A stretch of 64,000 nt of DNA from CAVWDU01 sp963753815 (GCA_963753815.1 CAVWDU010000003.1:1240001-1304000); one strand, 5' to 3'; counted from the stretch's first letter, positions 33,022 to 42,610 are shown. Numbers and translations: made by a program. The notes: generated by a model not told the origin, from the sequence alone.

Positions 33022-34911
33022 GTGGAGCATGGAGAACGGTTTGATGTAATCGTCGTCGGAGGCGGTCACGCCGGCACCGAGGCGAGCCTGGCGTCTGCGC
33101 GCCTGGGCTGTCGTACCCTGCTGCTCACACACAGCATCGACACGCTGGGACAGATGTCGTGCAACCCGGCAATCGGCGGCATCGGCAAGAGTCATCTGGT
33201 GAAAGAGATCGATGCACTGGGTGGTGCTATGGCCCGCGCCACGGACCGGGCCGGCATCCAGTTTAGGGTGCTGAATGCACGTAAAGGGCCCGCTGTGCGC
33301 GCCACCCGCGCCCAGGCTGACCGTGCTCTCTACCGCAGCGCTATACGTGAAACCCTCGAGGGCCAGGAGAATCTTTCGATCGTGCAGCTTGGCGTCGATG
33401 ACCTGCTGGTCGAGGCGGGCCGTGTAGCCGGCGCCGTCACCCAGATCGGCGTGATTTTCCGCGCTCCCTGCGTGGTGCTTGCTACCGGCACGTTTCTCGG
33501 TGGAAAAATGCACATCGGCCTTGAGAGCAGCAGCGGTGGTCGGGCGGGAGATCAGCCATCGACGGCATTGGCGAGGCGGCTGCGGGAATTACCTTTTCGG
33601 GTGGAGCGGTTGAAGACGGGCACGCCGCCGCGCATCGACGCCCGCAGCGTCGACTTCGGCAAACTTTCCGAACAATGGGGCGATCAACCCGAGCCCGTCA
33701 TGTCCTTCCTCGGTAGCGTGGAACAGCACCCGACCCAGCGCTGCTGCTGGATCGCACAGACCAACGAGCTCACCCACGATATCATCAGGGCCGCGCTGGA
33801 CCGGTCGCCGATGTTTTCAGGCGTGATCGAGGGTGTCGGGCCGCGTTACTGTCCCAGCGTCGAAGACAAGATATACCGTTTCGCCGACAAGCCGTCACAC
33901 CAGATTTTCCTGGAGCCTGAGGGCCTCACCACGAATGAATTGTATCCGAACGGCATCTCCACCAGCCTCCCGTTTGATGTGCAGTACGACCTCGTACGCT
34001 CTGTAGAAGGATTTGAGAGCGCCCACATCACCCGGCCGGGCTACGCGATCGAGTACGATTTTTTTGATCCCCGAGACCTGCACCACTCCCTCGAAACGCG
34101 GCCACTCCCGGGACTGTATTTTGCCGGCCAGATCAATGGTACGACAGGCTACGAGGAAGCGGCTGCCCAGGGGCTGCTGGCGGGCACCAACGCCGCCCTT
34201 GCAGTAAGCGGGCGTGAGCCGTGGTGTCCCGGGCGGGATGAGGCCTACATCGGGGTACTGGTTGACGACCTGATCACCATGGGCACGACAGAGCCCTATC
34301 GGATGTTCACTTCGCGGGCGGAGTACCGTCTACTGCTCAGGGAGGATAACGCAGACCTTCGGTTGACTGAGCGCGGTCGCGATCTCGGGCTTGTTGGTGA
34401 CGCCCGCTGGGCGGCATTTGCGAAAAAACGCGATGCCATCGAGACCGAGACCCGTCGACTGGCGACAACCTGGGTCCAGCCCGGGTCCGAGGCAGCGGAC
34501 AGTCTCGAACACAAGTCCGGTAAGCGGGTCACCCGGGAGTACAGTCTCGCAGACCTGCTCAAGCGTCCGGAACTCGATTATGCCGACGTGGTGTCATTGA
34601 CCGGCGAGGTGGCATGCGACCCGGCCGTGGCCGAGCAGGTGGCGATAGCTGCGAAGTATGCGGGGTATATCGACCGTCAGCAGACCGAGATCGAGCGTCT
34701 CCGCCGCCACGAGGAATCACGCTTGCCTCCCGATCTCGACTATCACGGGGTGGAGGGACTGTCGAATGAGCTCAAGCAAAAATTGAGCGAGGCCCGGCCG
34801 CAGACACTGGCCCGGGCCGGCAGGTTGCCGGGTATGACTCCCGCGGCGCTTTCACTTCTGCTTATACACCTTAAAAAGCGCGACGGCGGTATGCAGCGCA
34901 GACTCGCCTGA
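33022..34911 (+). CDS. mnmG: tRNA uridine 5-carboxymethylaminomethyl modification enzyme MnmG (629 aa)
   Basis: The FAD-dependent partner of MnmE in wobble-uridine modification. The FAD-binding start is FDVIVVGGGHAGTEASLASARLG. The family signatures are MSCNPAIGGIGKSHLVKEIDALGG and GRAGDQPS with LPFRVERLKTGTPPRID. The later block TTGYEEAAAQGLLAGTNAAL and the C-terminal helical domain (ARAGRLPGMTPAALSLLLIHLKK) complete it. I chose the GTG at 33022 (reads VEHGERFDV; GAGG about 10 nt upstream), giving 629 aa, the same as E. coli MnmG. The 41 upstream codons of the longer frame have no homology features. rsmG follows after 1 bp. Confidence 0.98.
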   Translation: MEHGERFDVIVVGGGHAGTEASLASARLGCRTLLLTHSIDTLGQMSCNPAIGGIGKSHLVKEIDALGGAMARATDRAGIQFRVLNARKGPAVRATRAQADRALYRSAIRETLEGQENLSIVQLGVDDLLVEAGRVAGAVTQIGVIFRAPCVVLATGTFLGGKMHIGLESSSGGRAGDQPSTALARRLRELPFRVERLKTGTPPRIDARSVDFGKLSEQWGDQPEPVMSFLGSVEQHPTQRCCWIAQTNELTHDIIRAALDRSPMFSGVIEGVGPRYCPSVEDKIYRFADKPSHQIFLEPEGLTTNELYPNGISTSLPFDVQYDLVRSVEGFESAHITRPGYAIEYDFFDPRDLHHSLETRPLPGLYFAGQINGTTGYEEAAAQGLLAGTNAALAVSGREPWCPGRDEAYIGVLVDDLITMGTTEPYRMFTSRAEYRLLLREDNADLRLTERGRDLGLVGDARWAAFAKKRDAIETETRRLATTWVQPGSEAADSLEHKSGKRVTREYSLADLLKRPELDYADVVSLTGEVACDPAVAEQVAIAAKYAGYIDRQQTEIERLRRHEESRLPPDLDYHGVEGLSNELKQKLSEARPQTLARAGRLPGMTPAALSLLLIHLKKRDGGMQRRLA

Positions 34912-34912
34912 T

Positions 34913-35542
34913 ATGTCGGGTGAGGCGGGTGATCTGCTACTGACCGGCTGCCGTCAGCTGCAGGTGTCGCTCTCTGGGGAGCAACTCGATCATTACCTGC
35001 GCTACCTGGCGCTGCTGCAAAAGTGGAATCAGGCCTACAACCTGACAGCGGTGCGTGATACAACATCAATGGTGACCCGTCACCTGCTGGACAGTCTCAG
35101 CATCGCCCGATTCGTCACTGGCGCAAGCGTGGCGGACGTGGGGACGGGTGCCGGACTCCCGGGAATCGTGCTTGCAATTCTGTACCCGGAAAAGCGCTTC
35201 GACCTCATTGATAGCAATGGCAAGAAGACGCGGTTCCTGTTCCAGGTGAAAACCAGTCTCGGGCTCGAAAATACTGCGATTTACAATGAACGCGTCGAGG
35301 GGTTCCGTCCCGATCGTGCCTATGATCAGGTCGTGTCGCGCGCATTTGCCTCCCTGAGTGATATGGTAATGCGGTGTCGGCACCTGTTGCGGCCGGGAGG
35401 AGAGCTTCTTGCCATGAAGGGCGCACGGCCGGATGACGAGATCGCCACGATCGAGCGGGTCTGTAACGTGGCCGCCGTCGATGCCGTGACCGTGCCCGGG
35501 CTGAAGGAGCGGCGACACGTCGTCAGACTGACGCTGACATAA
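34913..35542 (+). CDS. rsmG: 16S rRNA (guanine-527 N7) methyltransferase RsmG (209 aa)
   Basis: Also known as GidB. It methylates G527 in the decoding region. The N-terminal YLRYLALLQKWNQAYNLTAVRD is the family hallmark, followed by the SAM motif VADVGTGAGLPGIVLAI with FDLIDSNGKKTRFL. The later VVSRAFASLSDMV and LAMKGARPDDE regions match motif IV and VI of RsmG. It is in the conserved mnmG-rsmG-parA-parB order, with a normal length near 210 aa. Confidence 0.98.
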   Translation: MSGEAGDLLLTGCRQLQVSLSGEQLDHYLRYLALLQKWNQAYNLTAVRDTTSMVTRHLLDSLSIARFVTGASVADVGTGAGLPGIVLAILYPEKRFDLIDSNGKKTRFLFQVKTSLGLENTAIYNERVEGFRPDRAYDQVVSRAFASLSDMVMRCRHLLRPGGELLAMKGARPDDEIATIERVCNVAAVDAVTVPGLKERRHVVRLTLT

Positions 35543-35574
35543 ATGATTAAATCCACGAAAACAGGGGTATAGCG

Positions 35575-36408
35575 GTGTCCGCCAGGATTATTGCAGTTGC
35601 GAACCAGAAAGGCGGAGTCGGTAAAACCACCACCTGCGTCAATCTCGCGGCCTCGCTGGCCGCGATGCGCAAGCGGGTCCTGTTGGTGGACCTTGATCCG
35701 CAGGGCAATGCCACCATGGGCTGCGGCGTCGACAAGCACAATCTCGACACGACGGTGTACGATATCCTGACCCAGGGTGCCACGGTCGGTGAGGTCAGAC
35801 ATACCTCGGAGGCCGGGGGATTCGACCTGCTGCCGGCCAACGGTGATCTCACCGCAGCCGAGGTCGAACTCCTCGAGGTGGAGCACCGCGAGCGACGGCT
35901 GCGCGAGGCGCTGACGCCCGCCGCGGCCGACTACGGGTATATTCTTATCGACTGTCCGCCATCATTGAATATGTTGACGCTTAACGGCCTCGTGGCGGCC
36001 GAGGGCGTGTTGATAGCGATGCAATGCGAGTACTTTGCACTCGAGGGCCTTTCGGCACTGATCAGCACCATCAGCAGTGTCGCCGACCGCGTCAATCCCG
36101 GGTTGCAGATCGAGGGTATCCTGCGCACGATGTACGATCCCCGCAACAGCCTGACCAATGAGGTATCGGATCAGTTGCACAGTCATTTCGGCGAAAAGGT
36201 CTATAGGACGGTGGTACCGCGTAATATACGCCTTGCCGAAGCGCCGAGCCACGGGGTGCCCGCTATGCAATACGATCGCTACTCCCGCGGCTCCAAGGCT
36301 TACATGGCCCTCGCCGGTGAATTGGTTCGGCGGGAAGAGTTGCAGCGAGAATCTGTCGACAGCAATCCCTGTCCGGCGCCAGTCGGCGGTCAAGGAGAAT
36401 CTCCATGA
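35575..36408 (+). CDS. parA: Chromosome partitioning ATPase ParA/Soj (277 aa)
   Basis: A deviant Walker ATPase that moves ParB-parS complexes over the nucleoid. The deviant Walker A is ANQKGGVGKTTTCVNLA with the signature Lys, Walker A' is VLLVDLDPQGNATMG, and Walker B is YILIDCPPSLNMLTLN. It lacks the N-terminal HTH of plasmid ParA proteins, so it is the chromosomal Soj type. The GTG at 35575 is the start. The C-terminal 15 residues are a Pro-rich tail that overlaps parB by 4 nt (ATGA). The target parS sites are at 15653 and 16292. Confidence 0.98.
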   Translation: MSARIIAVANQKGGVGKTTTCVNLAASLAAMRKRVLLVDLDPQGNATMGCGVDKHNLDTTVYDILTQGATVGEVRHTSEAGGFDLLPANGDLTAAEVELLEVEHRERRLREALTPAAADYGYILIDCPPSLNMLTLNGLVAAEGVLIAMQCEYFALEGLSALISTISSVADRVNPGLQIEGILRTMYDPRNSLTNEVSDQLHSHFGEKVYRTVVPRNIRLAEAPSHGVPAMQYDRYSRGSKAYMALAGELVRREELQRESVDSNPCPAPVGGQGESP

Positions 36409-37310
36409 CAAGCAAGAAACGTGGACTCGGGCGGGGCCTCGATGCGTTGCTCGGGGCAAATACCGGGACCGGGGCAAGTGCGGTTCAGCCGGGGCAACCC
36501 GCCATATCGGGGGCCGATACGGTGACCGCGGAGCGCAGCGAGCTCAAGCAACTTCCGGTTGACCTGATTCAGCGGGGCAAGTATCAGCCGCGCAGGGACA
36601 TCGAGCCCGAGGGTGTGGCCGAGCTTGCCGACAGCATCCGTGCCCAGGGTGTGATGCAACCCATCGTCGTGCGTCCTGTCCCCGGGGACCGCTACGAAAT
36701 CATTGCCGGAGAAAGGCGCTGGCGCGCCACCCAATTGGCGGGGCTGGATGTCATACCCGCGGTTATCAGGGATGTGCCGGATGAGGCCGCGATCGCGATG
36801 TCGCTGATCGAGAACATCCAGCGAGAGGACCTCAACCCGATCGAGGAAGCGATGGCGCTGCAGCGCCTGCAGCAGGAATTTGAGCTCACGCAGCAGGAGG
36901 TGGCGGCGGCGGTGGGCAAGAGCCGGTCTACCGTGACCAATCTGCTTCGTCTGATGACCCTGCACGAGGATGTTCGTCGCCTGCTCGAACACGGCGATCT
37001 CGAGATGGGCCATGCGAGGGCCCTGCTGGGGTTGCCTGCTGCGGAGCAGTCCGAAGCCGCTCGCACCGTGGTGGCCCGTGGTCTGTCCGTGCGGCAAACG
37101 GAGGCGCTGGTGCGGCGTCTGCAGTCTGCCGGAGACAAGCCCGCTGTACCGGTCGATGTCGACCCGAATATCCGTCGCCTGCAGGACGATCTCTCCGAGC
37201 GGCTGGGAACTCGTGTTGCGATCACCGATAACGGGCGGGGCAAGGGCAAACTGGTACTTTCATACAACAGTCTTGATGAGCTGGACGGGATATTGAGCCA
37301 CATTAAGTAA
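36405..37310 (+). CDS. parB: Chromosome partitioning protein ParB/Spo0J (301 aa)
   Basis: A CTP-dependent clamp that loads on parS. The N-terminal KKRGLGRGLDALLG is the ParA-stimulating box. The CTPase domain has GVMQPIVVRPV, then GERRWRATQLAGL and MSLIENIQREDLNPIEEA. The HTH reads LTQQEVAAAVGKSRSTVTNLLRL, and the C-terminal dimer domain ends at GILSHIK. Together with parA and the two parS sites in recF, the window holds a complete ParABS system. Confidence 0.98.
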   Translation: MTSKKRGLGRGLDALLGANTGTGASAVQPGQPAISGADTVTAERSELKQLPVDLIQRGKYQPRRDIEPEGVAELADSIRAQGVMQPIVVRPVPGDRYEIIAGERRWRATQLAGLDVIPAVIRDVPDEAAIAMSLIENIQREDLNPIEEAMALQRLQQEFELTQQEVAAAVGKSRSTVTNLLRLMTLHEDVRRLLEHGDLEMGHARALLGLPAAEQSEAARTVVARGLSVRQTEALVRRLQSAGDKPAVPVDVDPNIRRLQDDLSERLGTRVAITDNGRGKGKLVLSYNSLDELDGILSHIK

Positions 37311-37335
37311 AGCGGACCCGGGACGGCGCGCCGCC

Positions 37336-37364
37336 TTGAACCGACCCGGGTTCCCCTCTATAAT
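37336..37364 (+). promoter_or_regulatory. Sigma-70 promoter of the atp operon
   Basis: TTGAAC (37336-37341), a 17-bp spacer and a perfect TATAAT (37359-37364), 29 bp before the GTG of atpI. The -35 region lies between inverted CCCGGG words (37317-37322 and 37345-37350), which may form part of a parB terminator. Confidence 0.7.
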
Positions 37365-37393
37365 GCGCGCGCCTGAATGAAGGATTAAGCGCC

Positions 37394-37840
37394 GTGCGGC
37401 ATTGGAGCGGGGATGGCGAGGAGCCGGTAAAAGGCGCCGAAGTACCCCGGCCACCTGTCCACAGGATTACCCTGGCTCAGCTTGCAGCTCTTGCACTGCT
37501 CTCTCTGATTGCGCTGGCTTTCAGCTCGGTCGGGGCATATTCACTGTTCTGCGGTGGTCTGATCGCAATAGTTCCACAGGCCTATTTCGCCGGCCTGGTT
37601 TTTCGGCGGCGCGGCGCGGGCTCGGCCAGGGCGATTGCCCGGGCGGGTTATGTTGGGGAGGTCGGCAAGTTCGTACTCAGTGTCACAGGCTTCGTTGTGG
37701 TTTTTGTCACGATCAGGCCGATTAATGGCCCCCTGGTGTTCGGCGGGTACATGGCGATGCTGGCCCTACAAGTGATCGGCGGGTGGTTGATACTAAGGCA
37801 GCCCTCCCACCGGGATGACAGTTACAAGAGCGTTGAATAA
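37394..37840 (+). CDS. atpI: ATP synthase protein I (148 aa)
   Basis: A small, four-helix membrane protein that heads most proteobacterial atp operons and helps assemble the c-ring. Hydrophobic segments are at about residues 31-47, 53-70, 92-113 and 117-137. The GTG at 37394 directly follows the promoter and leader. A charged N-terminus of about 30 residues precedes the first helix. The last base overlaps the atpB start. Confidence 0.9.
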   Translation: MRHWSGDGEEPVKGAEVPRPPVHRITLAQLAALALLSLIALAFSSVGAYSLFCGGLIAIVPQAYFAGLVFRRRGAGSARAIARAGYVGEVGKFVLSVTGFVVVFVTIRPINGPLVFGGYMAMLALQVIGGWLILRQPSHRDDSYKSVE

Positions 37841-38718
37841 TGGCAGGCGACACCCAGACCGTTTCAGAATACATTGTCCACCACCTGACCAATCTCACCT
37901 ATGGGAAGTTGCCCGGCGGGTTCGAGCGGGTGGACGGTAGCCGGGTGAGCGAGGGCGGTGAATGGGTCATGGCCCACGGCGCCGAAGAAGCGGCCGCGAT
38001 GGGCTTTAAAGCCATCCATATCGACAGCATGTTTTGGTCTGTCGGCCTCGGCCTGGTGTTTTGCTGGATCTTTTACCGGGTCGCCCGCAAGGCTGAGTCC
38101 GGTGTGCCCAGCGGCATGGTGAACGCCCTGGAAATGATCGTCGGCTTTGTCGATAACACGGTACGCGACACGTTCCACGGCCACAACAAGCTCATTGCAC
38201 CCCTGGCGCTGACCATATTTGTCTGGGTCTTCCTGATGAACCTGATGGACCTGATCCCCGTGGACCTCATCCCCATGGCGCTGAGTCTGGCGGGTGTGGA
38301 ATACCAGAAGGTAGTCCCCTCTACCGACCCCAACATCACCATGGGGATGGCGCTGGGCGTCTTCGTCCTGATGCTGTACTACTCGATCAAGGTCAAGGGG
38401 ATTGGTTTTGTCAAAGAGCTGACGCTCAACCCTTTCAACCACTGGATTTTTATACCGATCAACCTGTTCATGGAGGTGGTCGGGCTGCTGGCCAAGCCCT
38501 TTTCCCTGGGGCTGCGACTGTTCGGCAACATGTACGCGGGGGAGATGATCTTTATCCTCATCGCCGCCCTTTTCAGCGCCGGTATAGCGTGGATGGCGCC
38601 AGCGGGGCTGCTGCAGGTTGGCTGGGCAATCTTTCATATCCTGGTGATTACTCTGCAGGCTTTCATCTTCATGGTGCTGACGATTGTCTATCTCAGCATG
38701 GCCCACGAAGATCACTAA
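37840..38718 (+). CDS. atpB: F0F1 ATP synthase subunit a (292 aa)
   Basis: The stator subunit with the proton half-channels next to the c-ring. The essential Arg is in the helix FSLGLRLFGNMYAGEMIF (Arg at about residue 226). The last helices end AFIFMVLTIVYLSMAHEDH. N-terminal residues before the first membrane helix form a long cytoplasmic or periplasmic extension (about 60 residues), as in Pseudomonas (289 aa). The ATG overlaps the end of atpI by one base. Confidence 0.98.
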   Translation: MAGDTQTVSEYIVHHLTNLTYGKLPGGFERVDGSRVSEGGEWVMAHGAEEAAAMGFKAIHIDSMFWSVGLGLVFCWIFYRVARKAESGVPSGMVNALEMIVGFVDNTVRDTFHGHNKLIAPLALTIFVWVFLMNLMDLIPVDLIPMALSLAGVEYQKVVPSTDPNITMGMALGVFVLMLYYSIKVKGIGFVKELTLNPFNHWIFIPINLFMEVVGLLAKPFSLGLRLFGNMYAGEMIFILIAALFSAGIAWMAPAGLLQVGWAIFHILVITLQAFIFMVLTIVYLSMAHEDH

Positions 38719-38760
38719 CCGATTTTTTTGTAAACCAACGACATACCCTAGGAGAACAAC

Positions 38761-38991
38761 ATGCCTGAATTAATCTACGTAGCTGCCGCTATCATGATGG
38801 GTCTCGGCGGCCTGGGTGCCGCCATTGGTGTAGGCCTGCTTGGCGGCAAGCTGATCGAGGGATCCGCCCGCCAGCCGGAGCTGGCGCCGAAGCTGCAGGT
38901 CACCTTCTTCCTCGGTGCCGGCCTTGTTGACGCTATTCCCATCATCGGCGTTGGTATCGCCATGTACCTTATCTTCGTTGTCGCCGGCTAG
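38761..38991 (+). CDS. atpE: F0F1 ATP synthase subunit c (76 aa)
   Basis: A two-helix proteolipid of the rotor ring. Helix 1 carries GLGGLGAAIGVGLLGG. The polar loop is ARQPEL, which contacts gamma/epsilon. Helix 2 has FFLGAGLVDAIPIIGVG with the ion-binding Asp57 (equivalent to E. coli Asp61). The Gln/Glu/Ser pattern of sodium-type rings is absent, so it is proton-driven. AGGAG lies just before the ATG. Confidence 0.99.
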   Translation: MPELIYVAAAIMMGLGGLGAAIGVGLLGGKLIEGSARQPELAPKLQVTFFLGAGLVDAIPIIGVGIAMYLIFVVAG

Positions 38992-39051
38992 CGTCGTACA
39001 GTTCATCCAGGGGCCGGCCCGCCGGCCCTGCGAGCATGAGAGGAGCAAGGC

Positions 39052-39522
39052 GTGAACATTAACCTTACGCTGATCGGACAGATGATTGCATTCGTCTGTT
39101 TCGTGGTGTTCTGCATGAAATACGTGTGGCCGCCGATAATGGCTGCGATGGCAGAGCGCGAGAAGAAAATCGCCGACGGCCTGGCGGCAGCGGACCGCGC
39201 CAATCACGATCTGGAACTCGCTCAGCAGAACGCCGTGGCGCAGATGACAAAGGCCAAGGAAGAGGCGAGCGGCATCATCGAATCCGCCAACAAGCGCGCT
39301 AACCAGATCGTCGAAGAGGCGAAGGACGCTGCGGTGGTCGAGGCGGAGCGGGTCAAGGCCTCTGCGTACGCTGAAATCGAGCAGGAGAAGAACCGCGCCA
39401 GGGAGCAACTCAGGGAACAGGTCGCGGCTCTCTCTGTTGCCGGCGCCGAGAAAATTCTGTCGGCAACCATCGACCGGGAGGCGCATGCCGAGATGGTCGA
39501 AAAGCTTGCCGCAGAACTTTGA
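39052..39522 (+). CDS. atpF: F0F1 ATP synthase subunit b (156 aa)
   Basis: The peripheral stalk. One N-terminal membrane helix (LIGQMIAFVCFVVFCMKYVW) is followed by a long, charged coiled coil with the usual Ala-rich right-handed pattern to EKLAAEL. The GTG at 39052 has AGAGGAG about 7 nt upstream. The 156-aa length is exactly that of E. coli and Pseudomonas. Confidence 0.98.
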   Translation: MNINLTLIGQMIAFVCFVVFCMKYVWPPIMAAMAEREKKIADGLAAADRANHDLELAQQNAVAQMTKAKEEASGIIESANKRANQIVEEAKDAAVVEAERVKASAYAEIEQEKNRAREQLREQVAALSVAGAEKILSATIDREAHAEMVEKLAAEL

Positions 39523-39534
39523 TACGGAGCTTCC

Positions 39535-40071
39535 ATGGCTGAGTTGAGCACACTGGCACGTCCCTATGCACGAGCGGCCTTCGAGTATGCGCGAGAACAC
39601 GATGTGCTGGCGGGTTGGTCCAGCCAGCTCGCAACCGCCGCCAAGGTGACCCGGCACGCGTCTGTGGCGGAGGCACTCAACAACCCTTCGCTCGCTGGAG
39701 AGCGGCGTGCACAGATTGTCGCTGACATTTGTGGCGACGAGATCGACCAGGCCGGGCGAGGGTTTCTCGCCGTCCTGGCCGATAATGACCGTCTGGAGCT
39801 GTTGCCGCAGATCAGTGCGCAGTTCGATCAGCTCAAAGCGCAGCTGGAGCGATCGGTAGACGTCGAGGTGATCTCGGCGTTCGATCTCGCCGAGTCGACA
39901 CGCGACAAGCTCGCGAGCGTGCTGAGTAAGAAATTTGAGCGGGACGTCAACGTCAGCACGTCTACCGACAGCGACCTTATCGGTGGGGTATTAATCAGGG
40001 CCGGCGATCTGGTGATCGATGGGTCCGTGCGCGGCAGGCTGAACAAGCTTGCCGATGCAATGAATTCGTAG
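39535..40071 (+). CDS. atpH: F0F1 ATP synthase subunit delta (178 aa)
   Basis: It links the b-stalk to the top of F1. The N-terminal helical bundle starts LSTLARPYARAAFEYAREH. The C-terminal part SDLIGGVLIRAGDLVIDGSVRGRLNKLADAM is the OSCP/delta signature. Twelve bp separate it from atpF. Confidence 0.98.
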   Translation: MAELSTLARPYARAAFEYAREHDVLAGWSSQLATAAKVTRHASVAEALNNPSLAGERRAQIVADICGDEIDQAGRGFLAVLADNDRLELLPQISAQFDQLKAQLERSVDVEVISAFDLAESTRDKLASVLSKKFERDVNVSTSTDSDLIGGVLIRAGDLVIDGSVRGRLNKLADAMNS

Positions 40072-40087
40072 GATTGAGGAACAGAGC

Positions 40088-41632
40088 ATGCAGCAACTGA
40101 ATCCATCTGAAATAAGCGATCTCATCAAGCAGCGTATCGAGCAGCTTGACGTCAGCTCTGAAGCCCGTAACGAAGGGACGGTGGTATCCGTCACCGACGG
40201 CATCATCAGGATACATGGCCTCGCAGAGGTGATGTACGGGGAGATGATCGAGTTCGAGGGCGGCGTTTTCGGGATGGCGCTGAACCTCGAGCGTGACTCC
40301 GTCGGCGCGGTCGTCCTGGGTGACTACAAGACCCTGGCCGAGGGCCAGTCCTGCACCTGCACCGGTCGGATCCTGGAAGTTCCCGTCGGTCCTGAACTTC
40401 AGGGCCGGGTAGTGGACGCCCTGGGCGTGCCCATCGACGGCAAGGGCCCGATAGACGCGAAAATGACCGATGCGCTGGAAAAGGTGGCGCCGGGCGTAAT
40501 CGCCCGCCAGTCGGTCGATCAGCCCGTTCAGATCGGTCTCAAGGCGATCGATGCCATGGTCCCGATCGGTCGCGGCCAGCGCGAGCTGATCATCGGTGAC
40601 CGCCAGATCGGCAAGACTGCCATCGCGGTGGATGCGATCATCAACCAGAAGGGCACCGGCATCAAGTGTATCTATGTTGCCGTCGGCCAGAAGGCATCGT
40701 CGGTTGCGGCAGTGGTGCGCAAGCTGGAAGAACACGGAGCGATGGAGCACACGATCGTCGTTGCGGCAACAGCCTCCGATCCCGCCGCCATGCAGTTCCT
40801 GGCGCCGTTTGCCGGTTGTACCATGGGCGAGTACTACCGCGACCGCGGCGAAGACGCGCTGATAATCTATGACGACCTGACCAAGCAGGCCTGGGCCTAC
40901 CGCCAGATCTCGCTGCTGCTGCGCCGACCCCCGGGTCGTGAAGCCTACCCGGGCGATGTTTTTTACCTGCACTCGCGCCTGCTGGAACGGGCTGCGCGGG
41001 TCAACGCGGAATATGTCGAGAAATTCACCAATGGCGAGGTCACCGGGCAGACAGGTTCATTGACCGCGTTACCGGTTATCGAAACCCAGGCCGGTGACGT
41101 TTCGGCATTCGTACCGACGAACGTGATCTCGATTACCGACGGCCAGATTTTCCTCGAGGCGGATATGTTCAATGCCGGCATCCGGCCGGCAATGAATGCG
41201 GGTATCTCCGTGTCGCGGGTCGGCGGCGCCGCACAGACCAAGATCATGAAAAAGCTGTCCGGCGGTGTGCGGACGGCGCTTGCGCAGTACCGGGAACTGG
41301 CGGCTTTCTCCCAGTTTGCGTCCGATCTCGACGATGCCACAAAGGCCCAGCTGGACCACGGCGAGCGGGTCACGGAATTGATGAAGCAGAAGCAGTACTC
41401 CCCCAAGAGCATCGCGGAGATGGGCATCATGCTCTACGCGGCCAACGAGGGCCACCTTTCCGATATCGAGGTCGGCGAGATCGGAGCCTTCGAGGATGCC
41501 CTGCTGTCGTACATGCACGCAGAGCACGGTGAACTCATGGGCGAGCTGGTGCAGTCGGGCGACTACAACGACGAGATCGAAGCGGCGTTCAAGTCTGCGA
41601 TAGAGACTTTCAAAGCTACCCAGAGCTGGTAG
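40088..41632 (+). CDS. atpA: F0F1 ATP synthase subunit alpha (514 aa)
   Basis: The non-catalytic nucleotide-binding subunit. The P-loop is GDRQIGKTAIAVD (residues about 170-182). The region after it reads CIYVAVGQKASSVAAVVRKLEE. The alpha/beta signature is present at PAMNAGISVSRVGGAAQ, with the conserved Arg that serves as the arginine finger. Its length equals Pseudomonas AtpA (514). Confidence 0.99.
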   Translation: MQQLNPSEISDLIKQRIEQLDVSSEARNEGTVVSVTDGIIRIHGLAEVMYGEMIEFEGGVFGMALNLERDSVGAVVLGDYKTLAEGQSCTCTGRILEVPVGPELQGRVVDALGVPIDGKGPIDAKMTDALEKVAPGVIARQSVDQPVQIGLKAIDAMVPIGRGQRELIIGDRQIGKTAIAVDAIINQKGTGIKCIYVAVGQKASSVAAVVRKLEEHGAMEHTIVVAATASDPAAMQFLAPFAGCTMGEYYRDRGEDALIIYDDLTKQAWAYRQISLLLRRPPGREAYPGDVFYLHSRLLERAARVNAEYVEKFTNGEVTGQTGSLTALPVIETQAGDVSAFVPTNVISITDGQIFLEADMFNAGIRPAMNAGISVSRVGGAAQTKIMKKLSGGVRTALAQYRELAAFSQFASDLDDATKAQLDHGERVTELMKQKQYSPKSIAEMGIMLYAANEGHLSDIEVGEIGAFEDALLSYMHAEHGELMGELVQSGDYNDEIEAAFKSAIETFKATQSW

Positions 41633-41648
41633 AGCAGAGGGCCGGACG

Positions 41649-42512
41649 ATGGCAGTCGGAAAAGAGATTCGCACCAAGATCGCCAGCATCGGCAGCACGC
41701 AGAAGATTACCAGTGCCATGGAGATGGTGGCTGCGAGCAAGATGCGCAAGGCCCAGGACAGGATGGAGCTGGGCAAGCCGTATGCGCGGCGTATCCGGTC
41801 GGTGGTAGGTCACCTGGCCAACTCCGCACCGGAGTATCGCCACATCTACATGACGGAGCGTGACATAAAGCGGGTGGGGTTCATCGTGGTGTCCACTGAC
41901 CGCGGGTTGTGCGGCGGGCTCAACATCAACCTGTTCAAGAGCACCATACGGGCGATGAAAGAGTGGAGTGACCAGGACATCGAGATAGACCTGTCACTTG
42001 TCGGCGCCAAAGCGGCGGCTTTTTTTGGCAGCTACGGCGGCAATGTGGTTGCCGCGGTGCGCGATATCGGCGAGGAGCCGGTCCTGGCAGACCTCATCGG
42101 TGGCGTGAAAAGTATGCTGGATGCCTACGAGCAGGGGAAAATCGACCGCTTGTACCTGGTGTCCAACCAGTTCGTCAACACCATGACCCAGGAGCCCACG
42201 GTAGAGCAGGTGCTGCCTCTCGTGGCTGATGACGACGAAGGCATGCAGCACCACTGGGACTACATTTATGAGCCCGACGCCAAAGACCTCCTCGAGGGCC
42301 TGCTGACCCGCTACATCGAGTCCCAGGTTTACCAGGCGGTGGTGGAGAATGGTGCCTGTGAGCAGGCATCACGCATGCTGGCCATGAAGAACGCCACGGA
42401 AAATGCCGGAGAGCTGATCGACGACCTGCAGCTGATTTATAACAAGGCGCGTCAGGCGGCAATTACCCAGGAGCTGTCGGAGATCGTCAGCGGCGCCGCG
42501 GCCATCAGCTAG
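41649..42512 (+). CDS. atpG: F0F1 ATP synthase subunit gamma (287 aa)
   Basis: The rotating central shaft. N-terminal coil: VGKEIRTKIASIGSTQKITSAMEMVAASKMRKAQ. Middle: VSTDRGLCGGLNINLFK. C-terminal signature: EQASRMLAMKNATENAGELI followed by YNKARQAAITQEL. A spacer of 98 bp follows before atpD, longer than elsewhere in the operon. Confidence 0.99.
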   Translation: MAVGKEIRTKIASIGSTQKITSAMEMVAASKMRKAQDRMELGKPYARRIRSVVGHLANSAPEYRHIYMTERDIKRVGFIVVSTDRGLCGGLNINLFKSTIRAMKEWSDQDIEIDLSLVGAKAAAFFGSYGGNVVAAVRDIGEEPVLADLIGGVKSMLDAYEQGKIDRLYLVSNQFVNTMTQEPTVEQVLPLVADDDEGMQHHWDYIYEPDAKDLLEGLLTRYIESQVYQAVVENGACEQASRMLAMKNATENAGELIDDLQLIYNKARQAAITQELSEIVSGAAAIS

Positions 42513-42610
42513 CGGGCTGACAGCGTTACCGGCTTCGGGGCTGGCGCGGCGGGACCAATAACCGCGCAAACCCGGCAGCATTACAGAATTTTGAGGCAGA
42601 GGATCCGAAC

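Noticed and set aside
37864..38715. 283-codon minus-strand frame opposite atpB
   Set aside because: It is His/Gln/Asp-rich, typical of the antisense of a hydrophobic membrane protein; atpB is certain.
40995..41776. Long minus-strand frames opposite atpA/atpG
   Set aside because: Antisense shadows of strongly conserved ATP synthase genes.
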